27,860 nucleotides of DNA from an uncultured bacterium (lineage in GTDB: Bacteria > Bacteroidota > Ignavibacteria > Ignavibacteriales > Melioribacteraceae), in NCBI GenBank assembly GCA_937936675.1, contig CALDDL010000026.1, forward strand, positions 1-27,860, written 5' to 3'. Position 1 is the stretch's first letter. Each line of letters begins with the position of its first letter. The notes under the pieces were generated by a model. It ran no database searches. It saw only the letters and a list, made by a program, of their open reading frames with translations, and was not told where the DNA came from. The position numbers were made by a program, and so were the translations under genes. Below are positions 1-7,828 of this stretch, piece after piece.

Positions 1-2
1 AG

Positions 3-110
3 TATTATCCTGAAAATATAATTGAACTTGATATGAATAGTTTATGGCGGGATATAAAGGTGTCAAGTCCGCAACATACAATTACTAAAAAAATGTTGCT
101 GGTAAAATAA
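3..110 (+). CDS. C-terminal end of an upstream gene (partial)
   Basis: An open frame runs in from the left edge and stops at TAA 108-110, encoding about 35 residues that end in ITKKMLLVK. The product cannot be identified from so little. The basic, hydrophobic ending resembles the last strand of T9SS type A sorting domains (compare AKKMILLK at the end of the next gene), but the usual SGxYFYxL segment before it is not visible, so this is only a suggestion. The stop lies 27 bases before the next start on the same strand, so the two may be cotranscribed. Confidence 0.45.
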   Translation, partial: YYPENIIELDMNSLWRDIKVSSPQHTITKKMLLVK

Positions 111-123
111 TATCCAATGACCA

Positions 124-130
124 TAGGAGG
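124..130 (+). promoter_or_regulatory. Ribosome binding site deciding the start at 138
   Basis: TAGGAGG lies 7 bases before the ATG at 138. An in-frame ATG at 117 lies upstream of this site, so the site would be inside that longer reading. The 138 start also puts the signal peptide at the very N-terminus. Confidence 0.75.
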
Positions 131-137
131 AATTAAA

Positions 138-1655
138 ATGAAATTTCAGGTTAAATATCTTTTTCTGATTTTAATAATTGCCACAATATTCCCTTTATCC
201 ATAAAAAGTCAATCTACTTTTATGAAGTTTTTTGGAGCAGATGGAAGAGATAACGACGATATGGGATATACGGTTTTACAGACTGATGATGGAGGATTTA
301 TTGCAGGTGGAGTATATAATCAACATAGAATAAACAATACGGTTTGGTCGGTAGGAGATAATTTCATAGTCAGAATTAATAAAGATGGAGAAACTCTTTG
401 GACTAAGACTTATGGAGATCCTTCTACTTTAGAAAAAGTAACAGCAATATTCAAATCAAATGAAGGAGAATATTTAGTTTTTTATCTTAAATCAGAGTCT
501 AATTATTTATCTCTCATGAAAATTAATTCTGAAGGAGATTCAATCTGGAATAAAGACTATCAATTTAAAAAAGATCATTGGGAAAAAAGTATCAAACAAA
601 CCAAAGATTCGGGTTTTGTTATTGTTGGGACGAATAAGACCAGTAGAGATATTCTAAAACTTGATTCAGAAGGTAATGAACTTTGGGAAAAATCTTTTGA
701 TTCACTTCAGTCCAATTTTGAATGTACCTCAATTGCCGAAACTATAGATAATGGATATATAATTTCAACTATATCACATCACTCCGAAATACAATCAACA
801 TATATTATGTTAATAAAAACAGATGATTCACTAAATATTCAATGGAAAAAAGAATATCCTCCAACAGGAAATTTTGAATTTGGAAGTGGTTCTACAGCCT
901 ATGGATATGAAGTTTTTCAAACTTCAGATGGTGGGTATTTTAGTATAGGGAGTAGCACTAGAAGAGATTCAAATCCGGGAGAACTATATGCCCGCGGCTG
1001 GCTTATAAAAACTGATTCTAATGGCGATACGTTATGGACTAAATTGACAGGGCTTCAAAATTATTTATTTTCAACTCGTTTATATACCGGTTTAGAGGAT
1101 TCCGATAGGAATTTAGTCGTCGCAGGCGATAAACAAAGTCATTTTTTATATATAATTAAATTAAAACCAGATGGGACTATAATTTGGGAAAAGGAATTAG
1201 GAATATATACAGAACTTGAATTAAGGGGTTTTGATATAAAAGAAACAAATGATGGAGGCTATATAATAACCGGTGATAAAACTAAAGGTTCATTGGATTA
1301 TCAAGATCTTTTTTTAATGAAAGTAAACAAAGATGGAATATTAGTAAGTGTAAAAGATGTAGAAAAAACAATCCCTACACAATTATACTTGGAGCAGAAT
1401 TATCCTAATCCTTTTAATCCGACTACAACAATAAACTATAGTATTACGAAAAGTGGAAATGTTAGATTAAAAATTTATAATTCTCTTGGGCAGGTAGTAA
1501 ATATTTTGCTCGATAGCTATCAAGATGCGGGAGACCATTCGATTACTTGGAATGGGGACGATTCTAATGGGAACTCGCTTTCTTCCGGAATATATTTTTA
1601 TCAATTAGTAAGTGATGATTTCACACAAGCAAAAAAGATGATCCTATTGAAATAA
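138..1655 (+). CDS. Secreted repeat protein with T9SS type A sorting domain
   Basis: A 505-residue exported protein. Residues 1 to about 25 are a signal peptide (basic start, then LFLILIIATIF). The body, about 30-405, repeats two patterns: a TDDGGFIAGG-like strand (DGGFIAGG, DSGFVIVG, DGGYFSIG, DGGYIITG) and a GETLWTKTYG-like strand (DGETLWTK, EGDSIWNK, NGDTLWTK, DGTIIWEK). Spacing of roughly 50-60 residues suggests a beta-propeller. Residues about 414-505 are a sorting domain with NYPNPFNPTTTI, then VRLKIYNSLGQ, SSGIYFYQL and AKKMILLK. It should cross the outer membrane by T9SS and be anchored or released. The ligand is unknown. The longer reading from 117 is disfavoured because it buries the ribosome binding site and pushes the signal peptide inward. 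A terminator hairpin follows the stop closely. Confidence 0.85.
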   Translation: MKFQVKYLFLILIIATIFPLSIKSQSTFMKFFGADGRDNDDMGYTVLQTDDGGFIAGGVYNQHRINNTVWSVGDNFIVRINKDGETLWTKTYGDPSTLEKVTAIFKSNEGEYLVFYLKSESNYLSLMKINSEGDSIWNKDYQFKKDHWEKSIKQTKDSGFVIVGTNKTSRDILKLDSEGNELWEKSFDSLQSNFECTSIAETIDNGYIISTISHHSEIQSTYIMLIKTDDSLNIQWKKEYPPTGNFEFGSGSTAYGYEVFQTSDGGYFSIGSSTRRDSNPGELYARGWLIKTDSNGDTLWTKLTGLQNYLFSTRLYTGLEDSDRNLVVAGDKQSHFLYIIKLKPDGTIIWEKELGIYTELELRGFDIKETNDGGYIITGDKTKGSLDYQDLFLMKVNKDGILVSVKDVEKTIPTQLYLEQNYPNPFNPTTTINYSITKSGNVRLKIYNSLGQVVNILLDSYQDAGDHSITWNGDDSNGNSLSSGIYFYQLVSDDFTQAKKMILLK

Positions 1656-1658
1656 AAA

Positions 1659-1684
1659 AAGCTCCGATAAAAATACCGGAGCTT
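1659..1684. terminator. Bidirectional hairpin terminator between convergent genes
   Basis: AAGCTCCG (1659-1666) pairs with CGGAGCTT (1677-1684) around a 10-base loop. On the minus strand the stem runs directly into seven T (the A-run at 1654-1660), a textbook Rho-independent terminator for the helicase gene whose stop is at 1732. On the plus strand it follows the TAA at 1653-1655 but has only a weak T-rich tail, so termination there is less certain. Confidence 0.8.
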
Positions 1685-1731
1685 ATAATTACTATTCTTT
1701 TTCAGAGACATGCGCTAACTTTATAAGAAAA

Positions 1732-3693
1732 CTACTCTTTGGATGAAGTGTCATTACCCTTATTTGGTGTATCTCTTTTCCGGTAATTTTTTTTATATGG
1801 TCTTTTCTTAAACGGCTTTTTATCCTGCTGCTTTACGTTATCGTGATCATCTCGATGTATAACTTTCTTACGATGCTTCTCCGGTATAGGGACTAGTAAT
1901 TCCTCTTCCGGGAAAATACATTCAATCGGTTTACCAAGAAAATCTTCTATCTTAGGAATTTCATGAGAATCATTTTCATCAGCGAAATTAATTGAAATAC
2001 CGGAAGCACCTGCTCTGCCTGTCCTTCCAATTCGATGTACATATTCTTCAGTATCCTGCGGAAGATTATAATTTATAACATGCGAAATTGCCTCAACATG
2101 AATTCCTCTTGAAGCAACGTCTGTAGCCACAAGAACACGCACGGTTCCATCTCGGAATTTTTCTAATCTCTTAATTCGCTGAGCTTGCTCCACATCTCCC
2201 GAAAGGAGTGTCGTGCCAATGCCATACATCTCAAAAGTTTCTTTTAATTTTTTTGCTTCATGGCGGCGATTAACAAATACTAATACACGCTCAAGATTCT
2301 TCTGCATAATAATATTATAAAGTAAAGTCGGCTTTTCTGAAACAGTCGTTATATAGGTAATTTGCTCTATACTCTCTACGGCAACATTATCAGATTTCAT
2401 CGAAATTTCGTGAGCTTCATTTGTCCATGATTCCGATAGTCTTCTTACATCGGTGGACATAGTAGCACTGAAAAACATCGTCTGCCGATTCGTTTTTGGT
2501 GGAGTCTTAAAAACTATTTTCTTAACCGAAGGAATAAATCCCATATTAAGCATTCTATCAGCTTCATCAATAACTAATATTTCTACTCGGCTTAAATCAA
2601 CAAGTCGTTTATCAATGAAATCGATAAGTCTGCCCGGAGTACAAATAAGAAGATCGATCGGCGAAGAGCGAAGAGCTTTCTGCTGCTTCATGTAATCGAT
2701 TCCGCCGAAGAGAGACAGAATTGAGCAAGGAACATACTTCCCTATCGATCGGGCATCTTTTTCAATTTGCAAAACTAGCTCACGTGTGGGGGCAAGTATA
2801 AGTGCACGAGGGGCGCCATGCTTTCTTTTTCCGGTAATCGGTTTTTTGAGAATAATATTAAAAATTGTAATAAGGAAAGCAGCGGTTTTTCCGGTACCTG
2901 TTTGTGCTTGAGCTATGATATCATTTCCGATTAAAGATTTTGGAAGTGTTTCGGATTGTACTTCTGTACAATGTTGAAATCCAAGATCATATACTCCATG
3001 CAGAATCTCATTTGCTAATTTAAAATCTTGGAATCGAGATTTACCTACTACAGCAGGCACTTTGAATACAGATTCATCCCACGGTTCAGATGGAATAACA
3101 GGAGTTACCTCACTTTCCAAAATTTCTGATTCGTTTCCACTCTCGTTCTGTTTTTGTGAAGATTTTCTTTTTTGATTAGTCCTCGGTCTGCGAGGAGGTT
3201 GATTCTTCTTTTCGTTTGATTCAAGTGAATCATTTTCAATTTTATTTTCTAGTACGTCCGAAGGTTTGTTATTTGATTTTTCTGATTCTCTTTTACCTCG
3301 AGTAAATTTTCTATCTGATGGAGTTTTTTCATCATTTATATTTTTTTCGTTTGTTCTACCTTGAAGATTTCTGGCTGGTTTTTCACTACGCTCAGTCTTT
3401 CCACTCCGTTCATTATTTGCACTCGAAACTTTACTTTCCTTTGATTCATCTTTTGAGCGAGGCGGTCTGCTTCTTTTTTCTGAAGGGTCATTCGTTTTAT
3501 TATCGGTATTACGACTGCTATTACCCGCAGCTCTTTTGCTTCTTCTTAATCTATATTCTTCAGGAGTTTCTTTTTTACGAGGTTTGTATGTTCGTTTTGT
3601 TTCAGTTGATTTTGCAGTTCTTTCTATTGGTTTAGCTTCTTCTTTTTTACTGCTAAATATGTCTTTTATCTTCGATACTAATTTTTTTATCAA
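1732..3693 (-). CDS. DEAD-box ATP-dependent RNA helicase, RhlB-like
   Basis: A 653-residue RNA helicase for RNA unwinding in decay or ribosome assembly. Core motifs: Q-motif GFQHCTEVQ (about 238-246), Walker A AQTGTGKT (263-270), Ia PTREL (302), Ib TPGR (352), DEAD (376-379), SAT (409-411), VFVNRR (472), ATDVASRG (523-530) and HRIGRTGR (553-560). The GFxxCTxxQ pattern is closest to RhlB. Flanking the core are an N-terminal tail of about 200 residues rich in Lys, Arg, Ser, Glu and Asn, with no hydrophobic blocks, and a basic C-terminal tail (about 605-653); both are probably disordered RNA- or partner-binding regions. The only workable start is TTG: an in-frame TAA lies nine codons upstream and the first internal Met is residue 335, already inside the ATPase domain. 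No Shine-Dalgarno is evident. It is divergent from rmuC. Confidence 0.93.
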   Translation of the reverse strand: MIKKLVSKIKDIFSSKKEEAKPIERTAKSTETKRTYKPRKKETPEEYRLRRSKRAAGNSSRNTDNKTNDPSEKRSRPPRSKDESKESKVSSANNERSGKTERSEKPARNLQGRTNEKNINDEKTPSDRKFTRGKRESEKSNNKPSDVLENKIENDSLESNEKKNQPPRRPRTNQKRKSSQKQNESGNESEILESEVTPVIPSEPWDESVFKVPAVVGKSRFQDFKLANEILHGVYDLGFQHCTEVQSETLPKSLIGNDIIAQAQTGTGKTAAFLITIFNIILKKPITGKRKHGAPRALILAPTRELVLQIEKDARSIGKYVPCSILSLFGGIDYMKQQKALRSSPIDLLICTPGRLIDFIDKRLVDLSRVEILVIDEADRMLNMGFIPSVKKIVFKTPPKTNRQTMFFSATMSTDVRRLSESWTNEAHEISMKSDNVAVESIEQITYITTVSEKPTLLYNIIMQKNLERVLVFVNRRHEAKKLKETFEMYGIGTTLLSGDVEQAQRIKRLEKFRDGTVRVLVATDVASRGIHVEAISHVINYNLPQDTEEYVHRIGRTGRAGASGISINFADENDSHEIPKIEDFLGKPIECIFPEEELLVPIPEKHRKKVIHRDDHDNVKQQDKKPFKKRPYKKNYRKRDTPNKGNDTSSKE

Positions 3694-3829
3694 TTTTCGT
3701 TCAATCTTGTGAAATAATAATTATTTATTACTATAATATACACCAAATTTGTTTATTGCGGTAATTAGATTTTTTTGAGTTCAAATTTTTAGTTAATATT
3801 AGAGTATAAACAAAATTGAGTTTTTTCAA

Positions 3830-5203
3830 ATGGAAATGATTTTACTGCCACTTATTGCTATTTTATTATTAATTACGATTTTATTGATATTTATATTTCG
3901 CCCAAAAGAGAATACTGAATCTCAGAATCTGCTTAATAAAATAAATGAGTTAAATAATATACTTACTAAGATTGAGACGAATCTGAAAGAAGATTTCCGA
4001 ATTAACAGACAGGAGAATGCTACTCTTGCTAAAGATAATCGTTCAGAACTTAGCTCTACACTGAAAGATTTCTCTATCAAAAACTCAGACCAATTAGAAA
4101 AATTATTACAGCAATCCAAAAATGATAATATACAAATTCGCGAAGCATTAGTTTCGGCATTCAGAGGTTTCCAAGAATCATTCGAAAAGAGTGTTAATTC
4201 TTTTAATGATTTACAAAAAGAAAAATTTGCGCAATTGGAAGTCCGTCAAAATGATTTAGTAAAAAACACGGAATCAAAATTAGAATCAATAAGAATCACG
4301 GTGGAGGAAAAACTAGAGAAAACTTTAAGCGATCGATTAGGGCAGAGTTTTGATACAGTCGGCAAGCAATTGATTGAGGTACAAAAAGGACTTGGCGAAA
4401 TGCAATCCTTAGCGCAGGATGTCGGTGGACTTAAGAAAGTTCTAAGCAACGTAAAGATGAGAGGAGGAATAGGTGAAGTGCAGCTAGATATGCTTTTGGA
4501 ACAATTACTCGCTCCGGATCAATATCAGGCAAACGTAAAAACAAAAGAAGGAAGTAATGCAGTAGTAGAATTTGCCGTAAAATTACCCGGAAGAGATGAA
4601 GGAAATTCAAACGTCTGGCTTCCGATAGATGCTAAGTTCCCGACAGATGTATATGAGCATTTACAAAGTGCTTATGACGTTGGTGATATCGAACAAATTG
4701 AAATAATGCAAAAGGCACTCCAATCTGCAATCAAAAAAATGGCAAAAGATATTTGTGATAAATATATCGATCCGCCTAATACTACTGATTTTGCAATTAT
4801 GTTCTTACCTTTTGAAGGAATTTATGCTGAGGTAGTTCGAAAGGCAAGTCTAATTGAAGAAGTGCAGAGAGATTGCAAAGTAATTATAACCGGACCATCT
4901 ACACTTGCAGCATTATTAAATAGTTTGCAGATGGGATTCAGAACCTTGGCTATTCAGAAAAGAAGCAGCGAAGTTTGGAAAGTGCTGGGAGCAGTAAAAA
5001 AAGAATTTGAAAATTTCGGCGGTTTAATGCAAAAAGCACAAAATAATATTCAGACCGGACTAAATCAATTAGATGATGTAATAGGAAAAAGAACAAGAGC
5101 AATTCAGAGAAAATTAACCGGAGTGGAAGCTTTAAGCGAAGGAGATACCAAAGCAATTCTTCCCGAAGCATTAAACGGAAGTTTATCAGACGATGAAGAA
5201 TAA
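3830..5203 (+). CDS. rmuC: DNA recombination protein RmuC
   Basis: A 457-residue membrane-anchored RmuC homologue, a family with a PD-(D/E)XK-like nuclease fold reported to limit inverted-repeat rearrangements in E. coli. Residues 3-25 form one N-terminal membrane helix (LLPLIAILLLITILLIFIF). About 30-210 is a long coiled coil rich in Lys, Glu, Gln and Asn. The conserved domain, about 215-420, includes GGIGEVQLDMLLEQLL, WLPIDAKFP, DICDKYIDPPNTTDFAIMFLP and ITGPSTLAALLNSLQMGF, all family hallmarks. The acidic tail ends in SDDEE. The start could be ATG 3830 or the in-frame ATG two codons later; no clear ribosome binding site separates them. arfB follows after 8 bases, so the two are very probably cotranscribed. 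Confidence 0.95.
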   Translation: MEMILLPLIAILLLITILLIFIFRPKENTESQNLLNKINELNNILTKIETNLKEDFRINRQENATLAKDNRSELSSTLKDFSIKNSDQLEKLLQQSKNDNIQIREALVSAFRGFQESFEKSVNSFNDLQKEKFAQLEVRQNDLVKNTESKLESIRITVEEKLEKTLSDRLGQSFDTVGKQLIEVQKGLGEMQSLAQDVGGLKKVLSNVKMRGGIGEVQLDMLLEQLLAPDQYQANVKTKEGSNAVVEFAVKLPGRDEGNSNVWLPIDAKFPTDVYEHLQSAYDVGDIEQIEIMQKALQSAIKKMAKDICDKYIDPPNTTDFAIMFLPFEGIYAEVVRKASLIEEVQRDCKVIITGPSTLAALLNSLQMGFRTLAIQKRSSEVWKVLGAVKKEFENFGGLMQKAQNNIQTGLNQLDDVIGKRTRAIQRKLTGVEALSEGDTKAILPEALNGSLSDDEE

Positions 5204-5211
5204 TTTGCAAT

Positions 5212-5640
5212 ATGATAAAAATTAATAGAAATATCGAAATACCCGAAACTGAAATTGAGATGACTGCAATCCGGTCTCAAGGTAAGGGTGGGCAGAACGT
5301 TAATAAAGTTGCCACTGCTATTCATCTACGTTTCAGCATCTCCGATTCATCTCTTCCCGATGAAATTAAAGAACGGCTCATTAAAATCAATGATAAAAGA
5401 TTAACAAAAGATGGAGTTATAGTTTTTAAAGCTCAGAGATTCCGCACTCAAGAAAAGAATAGAGAAGATGCAATAAATCGTTTTATCGAGTTAATTAAGA
5501 ATGGAATAGCCGTCCGTAAGAAAAGAAAACCGACCAAGCCAACTGCCGACTCGAAACAGAAAAGATTGGATTCTAAAGCTAAGCGAAGCAAAATTAAATC
5601 CCTCAGAGGAAGTTCAGGTATTATTATTCCGAGAGATTAG
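5212..5640 (+). CDS. arfB: Peptidyl-tRNA hydrolase ArfB (YaeJ), ribosome rescue
   Basis: A 142-residue release-factor-like protein that hydrolyses peptidyl-tRNA on ribosomes stalled without a stop codon. The catalytic loop is SQGKGGQNVNKV with GGQ at residues 26-28. There is no codon-recognition domain, and length matches ArfB (about 140) rather than RF1/RF2 (about 360). The C-terminal tail from about residue 100 is strongly basic (RKKRKPTKPT, SKAKRSKIKSL), as in ArfB, where it inserts into the empty mRNA channel. It begins 8 bases after the rmuC stop. It might be confused with the mitochondrial-type ICT1 homologue, which is the same family. Confidence 0.93.
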   Translation: MIKINRNIEIPETEIEMTAIRSQGKGGQNVNKVATAIHLRFSISDSSLPDEIKERLIKINDKRLTKDGVIVFKAQRFRTQEKNREDAINRFIELIKNGIAVRKKRKPTKPTADSKQKRLDSKAKRSKIKSLRGSSGIIIPRD

Positions 5641-5746
5641 CATTGTAATATTGAGCTAATTATACTCTTCATTCCATAAAGAGCGATTGCAGTACAACAA
5701 CACAATTTATAGACTTATGAATACAAAAGATTTTTTAGGAAAGAAA

Positions 5747-5766
5747 ATTACTTATATAAGAGTAAT
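5747..5766 (-). terminator. Weak possible terminator after the CHASE-PAS kinase
   Basis: ATTACT (5747-5752) can pair with AGTAAT (5761-5766). On the minus strand the stem is followed by TTTTC, 6 bases past the kinase stop. The stem is short and contains only A/T-rich pairs, so the call is tentative. The rest of the convergent gap with arfB (5641-5746) shows nothing else I can support. Confidence 0.3.
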
Positions 5767-5771
5767 AAGGT

Positions 5772-7718
5772 TTACGATTTCTTAGGGAGAGTTATGCTAA
5801 AATTAGTACCAATTCCCAATTGACTAGTTACAGTAATTTTACCACCATGTTTTTCAATAAATTCTTTACAGAGAATTAATCCGAGACCGGTACCCGATTC
5901 ATTATCAGTACCGATAGTAGATCTTGTTTCATCTAACTTGAAAAGACTTTCTACACGGCTCGGCTCCATTCCCGTTCCGGTATCGGTTATATCTATTTGT
6001 ATAGAGTCATTTGTTTCGATAGCACCAATATTAATCTTATCATCTTTACTGCTAAACTTGATTGCATTAGAAATTAAATTACGCAGTACGGTATTAAGCA
6101 TATCTTCATCTGCATATACAATTAAGTCATTTGGAATATTTGAAGAGAGTTTAATGCCTTTTTTATCTGCTGATTTACCAAGCAGTTGAATATTTTCACT
6201 TACTAATCCATATAGTGAGATAGAGCAGGGATTAAATTCTAAATGACCGGTTTGCGAACGGGACCATTGTAATAAATTCTGGAGCAGGTTATGTGAAAGA
6301 TGTGCTGATTTCTTCATCTCTTGAAGATAATAAATCTTTTCTTCGTCAGAGAAATCAGAAAATTCCGAAATTAGAAGATCTGAAAACCCGATAATTGTAA
6401 TAAATGGGTTTTTAAGATCGTGAGCAATAATCGAGAAAAATTTATCTTTTGTTTTATTTAATTCCTGCATCTTCTTTTCAGATTCAATTAATCTTTCTTC
6501 GGCACGTTTTTTAAGTGTATTATCATAAGCTACATACACAACAGAATCCTCGGATAGATAAGAAAGTCTGGCATTAAACCAATATTCTTTATCTTCAATT
6601 ATCATTGGATATTCAATTTCTACAAGCTGTTTAGTCGATAAACATTTATTAACAGCATCCATAAAGAAATCGGCTTTTTCTTTATCAAAGATTTCATATA
6701 ACGATTTGCCTAGTAATTTTTCTTTAGGCAAATAAAGTAATTTCTGATTAGCGGAGGCAATTTTTATATACTCTCCTTTTGAATTTAATTGAATAACAAT
6801 ATCCTGAATAGATTCAAATAGAGCAGTTAATTCTTTTTCATTATTTCTAAGCTTTATCATTGCCTTTGCAAGGAAGAAGATAAGAAGGCTAATAATAAAA
6901 GCACTAATATAGAGGAAGATAATAATTGCTTCAGTATTATCTGTATAATCTCCCCATCCTTCAATTGGCATTGCTGCAAATACCCAAGTACCTGTCGGTA
7001 GCAAAACATCCACCATTACAGGACTGCGTGAAAATATACTTTCATCACCCCAAAAAGTTTTACCTTTATTCCCTGTTCCGTCAACTCCTTTTAATGCATA
7101 TATGTATTTATCATCTTTGGTAGTTAATTTAATTTCATTGAAAAGTTTGTCTTTCCAAATTACAATATCTGTCATTCCCCAAAAACTTGTTGAATCAATT
7201 CCATGCTTTAGAAAAACAGGAGTATAACTGATGAATGCAATTCCACCTTCAATTAATTCCACCGGACCGGCAATAAATGTATTCCCGGTTTCGATAGTTT
7301 TTTCTACTATAAGTTTTCGTTCAGGATGCTCAAGAAGATTAAGTCCGATTGCAGATTCGTGTCCTTTCATTGGATATATTGCACTAAGGACTGAATTAGG
7401 TGATATTGCCATCGTTGAGATGACAGAATCTTTCTTTATTAATTCACGTGCTAAATTATCGAAAATAACAGCGTCAATATTGGGATTAATGGTAATATAG
7501 GCAGCAACACCTTTTGTATAATAGATTCGAGAGTAAAGAGCTTTTTCTAATTGGGATTTTTTTGAAATTAATACCTCATCTAATTCAGCCCGGATATCTT
7601 TTTCTTTTTTATCATTACTGAATTCCGTGTATTGAAGAATAATAAAGATAAATACGATTAATGAGACAACCGCGATTAAAATCGGTGAATAGTTTGACGA
7701 TTTAGATGAAACGGACAT
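5772..7718 (-). CDS. CHASE-PAS membrane sensor histidine kinase
   Basis: A 648-residue inner-membrane kinase. Order: TM1 about 11-29; extracytoplasmic CHASE-like domain about 50-240 (GVAAYITINPNID, MAISPNSVLSAIYP, GPVELIEGGIAFISYTPVF); TM2 about 263-285; PAS about 296-405 (FESIQDIVIQLNSKGEYI, then GKSLYEIFD); short coiled linker; HisKA with phospho-accepting H433 in FFSIIAHDLKNPF; HATPase_c with N-box NLISNAIKFSS, G1 DTGTGM and G2 ESGTGLGLILCKEF. All key catalytic residues are present. CHASE domains usually bind small ligands; the ligand here is unknown. No receiver domain or regulator gene is adjacent, so it is an orphan in this window. ATAGGA upstream is a plausible ribosome binding site for the ATG at 7718. 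It lies 110 bases downstream of the propeller kinase gene on the same strand. Confidence 0.92.
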   Translation of the reverse strand: MSVSSKSSNYSPILIAVVSLIVFIFIILQYTEFSNDKKEKDIRAELDEVLISKKSQLEKALYSRIYYTKGVAAYITINPNIDAVIFDNLARELIKKDSVISTMAISPNSVLSAIYPMKGHESAIGLNLLEHPERKLIVEKTIETGNTFIAGPVELIEGGIAFISYTPVFLKHGIDSTSFWGMTDIVIWKDKLFNEIKLTTKDDKYIYALKGVDGTGNKGKTFWGDESIFSRSPVMVDVLLPTGTWVFAAMPIEGWGDYTDNTEAIIIFLYISAFIISLLIFFLAKAMIKLRNNEKELTALFESIQDIVIQLNSKGEYIKIASANQKLLYLPKEKLLGKSLYEIFDKEKADFFMDAVNKCLSTKQLVEIEYPMIIEDKEYWFNARLSYLSEDSVVYVAYDNTLKKRAEERLIESEKKMQELNKTKDKFFSIIAHDLKNPFITIIGFSDLLISEFSDFSDEEKIYYLQEMKKSAHLSHNLLQNLLQWSRSQTGHLEFNPCSISLYGLVSENIQLLGKSADKKGIKLSSNIPNDLIVYADEDMLNTVLRNLISNAIKFSSKDDKINIGAIETNDSIQIDITDTGTGMEPSRVESLFKLDETRSTIGTDNESGTGLGLILCKEFIEKHGGKITVTSQLGIGTNFSITLPKKS

Positions 7719-7737
7719 TAAATTCCTATATCGAATT

Positions 7738-7758
7738 AATTAACTCTATAAGTTAATT
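7738..7758 (-). promoter_or_regulatory. Hairpin in the leader of the CHASE-PAS kinase
   Basis: AATTAACT (7738-7745) is the exact inverse of AGTTAATT (7751-7758), with loop CTATA. A second register pairs CGAATTAA (7732-7739) with TTAATTCG (7753-7760). It lies about 20 bases before the kinase start, so it is an operator or leader hairpin candidate rather than a terminator; no T-run follows on the minus strand. Confidence 0.35.
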
Positions 7759-7828
7759 CGTAATCGATTTAAATGAAATTATTTTTTTATTTTTTTTGAA
7801 TAAAATAAGACGAAAGGTATAAGATTGT

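Noticed and set aside
117..137. Upstream ATG of the first secreted protein
   Set aside because: The ribosome binding site TAGGAGG lies inside this extension and the signal peptide begins properly at 138.
2453..3635. Open frames on the plus strand opposite the helicase
   Set aside because: They are shadows of the low-complexity helicase reading; their Phe/Leu/Ser-rich composition mirrors Lys/Glu/Ser codons and they lack ribosome binding sites.
3694..3829. TATATT and TATTAT strings between helicase and rmuC as promoters
   Set aside because: The gap is so AT-rich that many such hexamers occur on both strands, and none has a convincing partner at proper spacing.
7776..7800. A/T-only near-hairpin after the HisKA propeller kinase as a terminator
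   Set aside because: The pairing is imperfect and contains no G/C pairs; simple homopolymer runs explain it.
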